In this document: in pieces, positions 62,876 to 64,000 of the stretch
Numbering within the stretch: position 1 is the first letter of the stretch
Layout: the number at the start of each line of letters is the position of its first letter
Assembly: GCF_040833995.1 (NCBI RefSeq)
Contig: NZ_CP162137.1
Span: 2,898,001-2,962,000 of the forward strand
DNA: 64,000 bases
Direction: 5' to 3'
DNA from: Leptospira sp. WS58.C1
GTDB lineage: Bacteria > Spirochaetota > Leptospiria > Leptospirales > Leptospiraceae
Notes under the pieces: generated by a model
Told to the model about the DNA's origin: nothing
The model's input: only the letters and a program-made list of their open reading frames with translations
The model's database searches: none
Translations under genes and position numbers: made by a program

Positions 62876-63099
62876 CTTCAGGATCGAAGCGACTATAGCC
62901 CGTTTCATAAAGGTAGTTATCGACCAATGACAAAGTCACGGGCTTCAGGAGCGAAGCGACTATAGTCCGTTTGAAAAGGCAAATTATGGACCAATAATAA
63001 AGCCGCGGGCTTCAGGAGCGAAGCGACTATAGTCCGTTTGAAAAGACAAATTATCGACCAATAACAAAGTCGCGGGCTTCAGGAGCGAAGCGACTATAG
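62876..63099. repeat. 67-bp tandem repeat (minisatellite), 3.3 copies
   Basis: Unit starts at 62876, 62943, 63010 and 63077, a strict 67-bp period. Each starts CTTCAGGAGCGAAGCGACTA and contains TAGTCCGTTTGAAAAG and GACCAATAATAAAG-like words. Units differ by a few bases; the last is 23 bp and ends inside the NlpC/P60 stop codon (TAG at 63094-63096). Probably length-variable between strains. Confidence 0.9.
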
Positions 63100-63648
63100 T
63101 CTTCCGGCAAATACGAATCTAGTTTTGTAATAGTTCTCATCCAAAGAATTGACGGTTACACCTTTGACCACAGAAGCGTGTACAAACTTTCTATCTTTAA
63201 GATAGACTCCAACGTGGCTGATCTTCTCGCCGTATATATTAAAAAATACTAAATCTCCCTCTTGCAGATCGGATTCGGGTATTTTTTTAACCTGTTTGGA
63301 AATGCTTTCGGAAGACCCTGTGATCGTTTTGGAATACGCTTTTTGCACCAACTTGGCGGCAAGACTGGAGCAGTCTATCCCGGACTCGTTTTTGCTGTTG
63401 TCTTTATGAGGAGTGCCGATCCAACGTTGGGCTTCCTTAAACAATTCCAAATTACTTTTGGGATCGATCTCTAATTTCCAAGTTTCGGAAAAGTAATTTT
63501 GGACTTCCTTCTCAGAAAATGATTTTGCCTGGTCTGCGACGAGGACCAAAGCGAAAAAAGGTATGATCAAAAAAGAAAGCGATCCTAAATTTGGAAGAAC
63601 TTTCTCTTTCCATAAAACTAGAATTTTTTGGACTCCGTTCAAGATCAT
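63094..63648 (-). CDS. NlpC/P60-family endopeptidase
   Basis: A 184-residue protein with an N-terminal hydrophobic helix (LSFLIIPFFALVLVADQAKS), a signal peptide or anchor. The catalytic Cys is in ESGIDCSSLAAKLVQKAY, the His in KISHVGVYLKDRK, and the third polar residue, a His, in FVHASVVKG. It cleaves peptidoglycan stem peptides. The stop codon is made by the partial fourth copy of the 67-bp minisatellite, so repeat changes could alter the C-terminus. Confidence 0.9.
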   Translation of the reverse strand: MILNGVQKILVLWKEKVLPNLGSLSFLIIPFFALVLVADQAKSFSEKEVQNYFSETWKLEIDPKSNLELFKEAQRWIGTPHKDNSKNESGIDCSSLAAKLVQKAYSKTITGSSESISKQVKKIPESDLQEGDLVFFNIYGEKISHVGVYLKDRKFVHASVVKGVTVNSLDENYYKTRFVFAGRL

Positions 63649-63720
63649 GCTTATCTGACCCTTTTCGAACGGATCCGGTTTCTTTTTTTCTAGTTCGAAG
63701 CAATTACAATTTTGCGTTTC

Positions 63721-64000
63721 TCAGCCGATCTCCCACACAAATTCTCTGATTTTTTCACTGACCACATCAGGGATCGTTCTTTGGATCCAGTGATTGCTAT
63801 CGTACGTATATTCTCGATAGGAATCGCAAATCCTTTCATGAAGTCTATATAACTCCGGTCGGATCGCAAAATCTTTGAGCGGAATTAGAACTTGGACCGG
63901 CACCTTGATATGTTTCGGCTCCGGATACGTTTCCCCTCTAAGCAACTCTCTATACAAATTCACATTGGAGACGGTGGTCGCTACAATCTCTTCCTTGGAT
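63721..64000 (-). CDS. Alpha/beta hydrolase, C-terminal part only
   Basis: The frame is open to the right edge of the window, so only the last ~93 residues are present; the ribosome start lies outside. HIKVPVQVLIPLKDFAIRPE has the strand-loop carrying the acidic residue, and SNHWIQRTIPDVVSEKIREF the catalytic His (HW), as in epoxide-hydrolase/haloalkane-dehalogenase-like enzymes. Substrate unknown. Confidence 0.75.
   Translation of the reverse strand, partial: SKEEIVATTVSNVNLYRELLRGETYPEPKHIKVPVQVLIPLKDFAIRPELYRLHERICDSYREYTYDSNHWIQRTIPDVVSEKIREFVWEIG

Noticed and set aside
62835..62939. N-terminal extension of the VanX-like protein
   Set aside because: It would place 35 residues before the signal peptide and read into the minisatellite.
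62876..63099. Possible CRISPR array
   Set aside because: The whole 67-bp unit is repeated, including the part that would be the spacer, so it is a minisatellite.

Overview
The window looks like a chromosomal segment of a Leptospira species. The evidence is a LruC-type lipoprotein, a DUF1554 lipoprotein, many small lipoproteins with loose spirochaete lipoboxes, a short LeuA without its C-terminal regulatory domain, dense signalling genes, and moderate GC of roughly the low forties by eye. The GC would fit an intermediate (P2-like) leptospire better than a low-GC pathogen, but the species cannot be fixed from this sequence. No rRNA, tRNA, CRISPR array, intact insertion sequence or prophage was seen.

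Layout. 1-4.5 kb: a zinc alcohol dehydrogenase cut by the window edge, its divergent TetR regulator with two matching operators, cysE, a holin-like membrane protein, a lipoprotein, a TPR protein, and two large self-complementary repeat elements. 4.5-6 kb: a leucine-rich leader peptide and attenuator in front of leuA. 6-9.2 kb: AT-rich accessory DNA with a truncated Rhs C-terminal module, a secreted propeller-like protein and a small Cys-rich exported protein. 9.2-18 kb: a GT-C-type membrane glycosyltransferase, then a TolC-RND efflux operon that ends in two tandem paralogous TetR genes and has a symmetric four-half-site operator but no membrane-fusion gene. 18-37 kb: mixed metabolism and signalling: a decayed response regulator, a hydrolase, a thiolase, a transglutaminase, an aldo/keto reductase, a MarR-DoxX pair sharing an operator, two histidine kinases, a BaiN-like flavoprotein and a pirin. 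37-41.3 kb: trpG, trpE and ilvB in one direction, with ilvB behind a second attenuator whose leader is rich in Val, Leu and Trp. 41.4-47.7 kb: tpx, a GDSL lipoprotein, a barrel-like outer membrane protein, a sterol desaturase, DUF3995, a thioesterase, a repeat-rich 0.9 kb spacer and an aldehyde dehydrogenase. 48-58 kb: an HDOD/GHKL fusion, the LruC-like lipoprotein, a NarL-type two-component system, and a convergent four-gene operon (class III cyclase, FecR, FN3-like protein, DUF1554 lipoprotein). 58-64 kb: MscS, a UbiA-like protein, an SDR, a stand-alone RlmK-like methyltransferase, a VanX-like lipoprotein, an NlpC/P60 protein on either side of a 67-bp minisatellite, and an alpha/beta hydrolase cut by the right edge.

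How the parts work together. Branched-chain amino acid synthesis (leuA, ilvB) appears to be controlled by ribosome-mediated attenuation at both loci. In each case the leader peptide, an alternative pairing and an intrinsic terminator are all visible. Three local TetR/MarR circuits have recognisable operators. The most unusual intergenic material is several families of structured repeats. In the best case (1470-1648 and 4275-4466) the stem arms differ in sequence between copies but remain complementary, which implies selection on, or replication through, a folded form.
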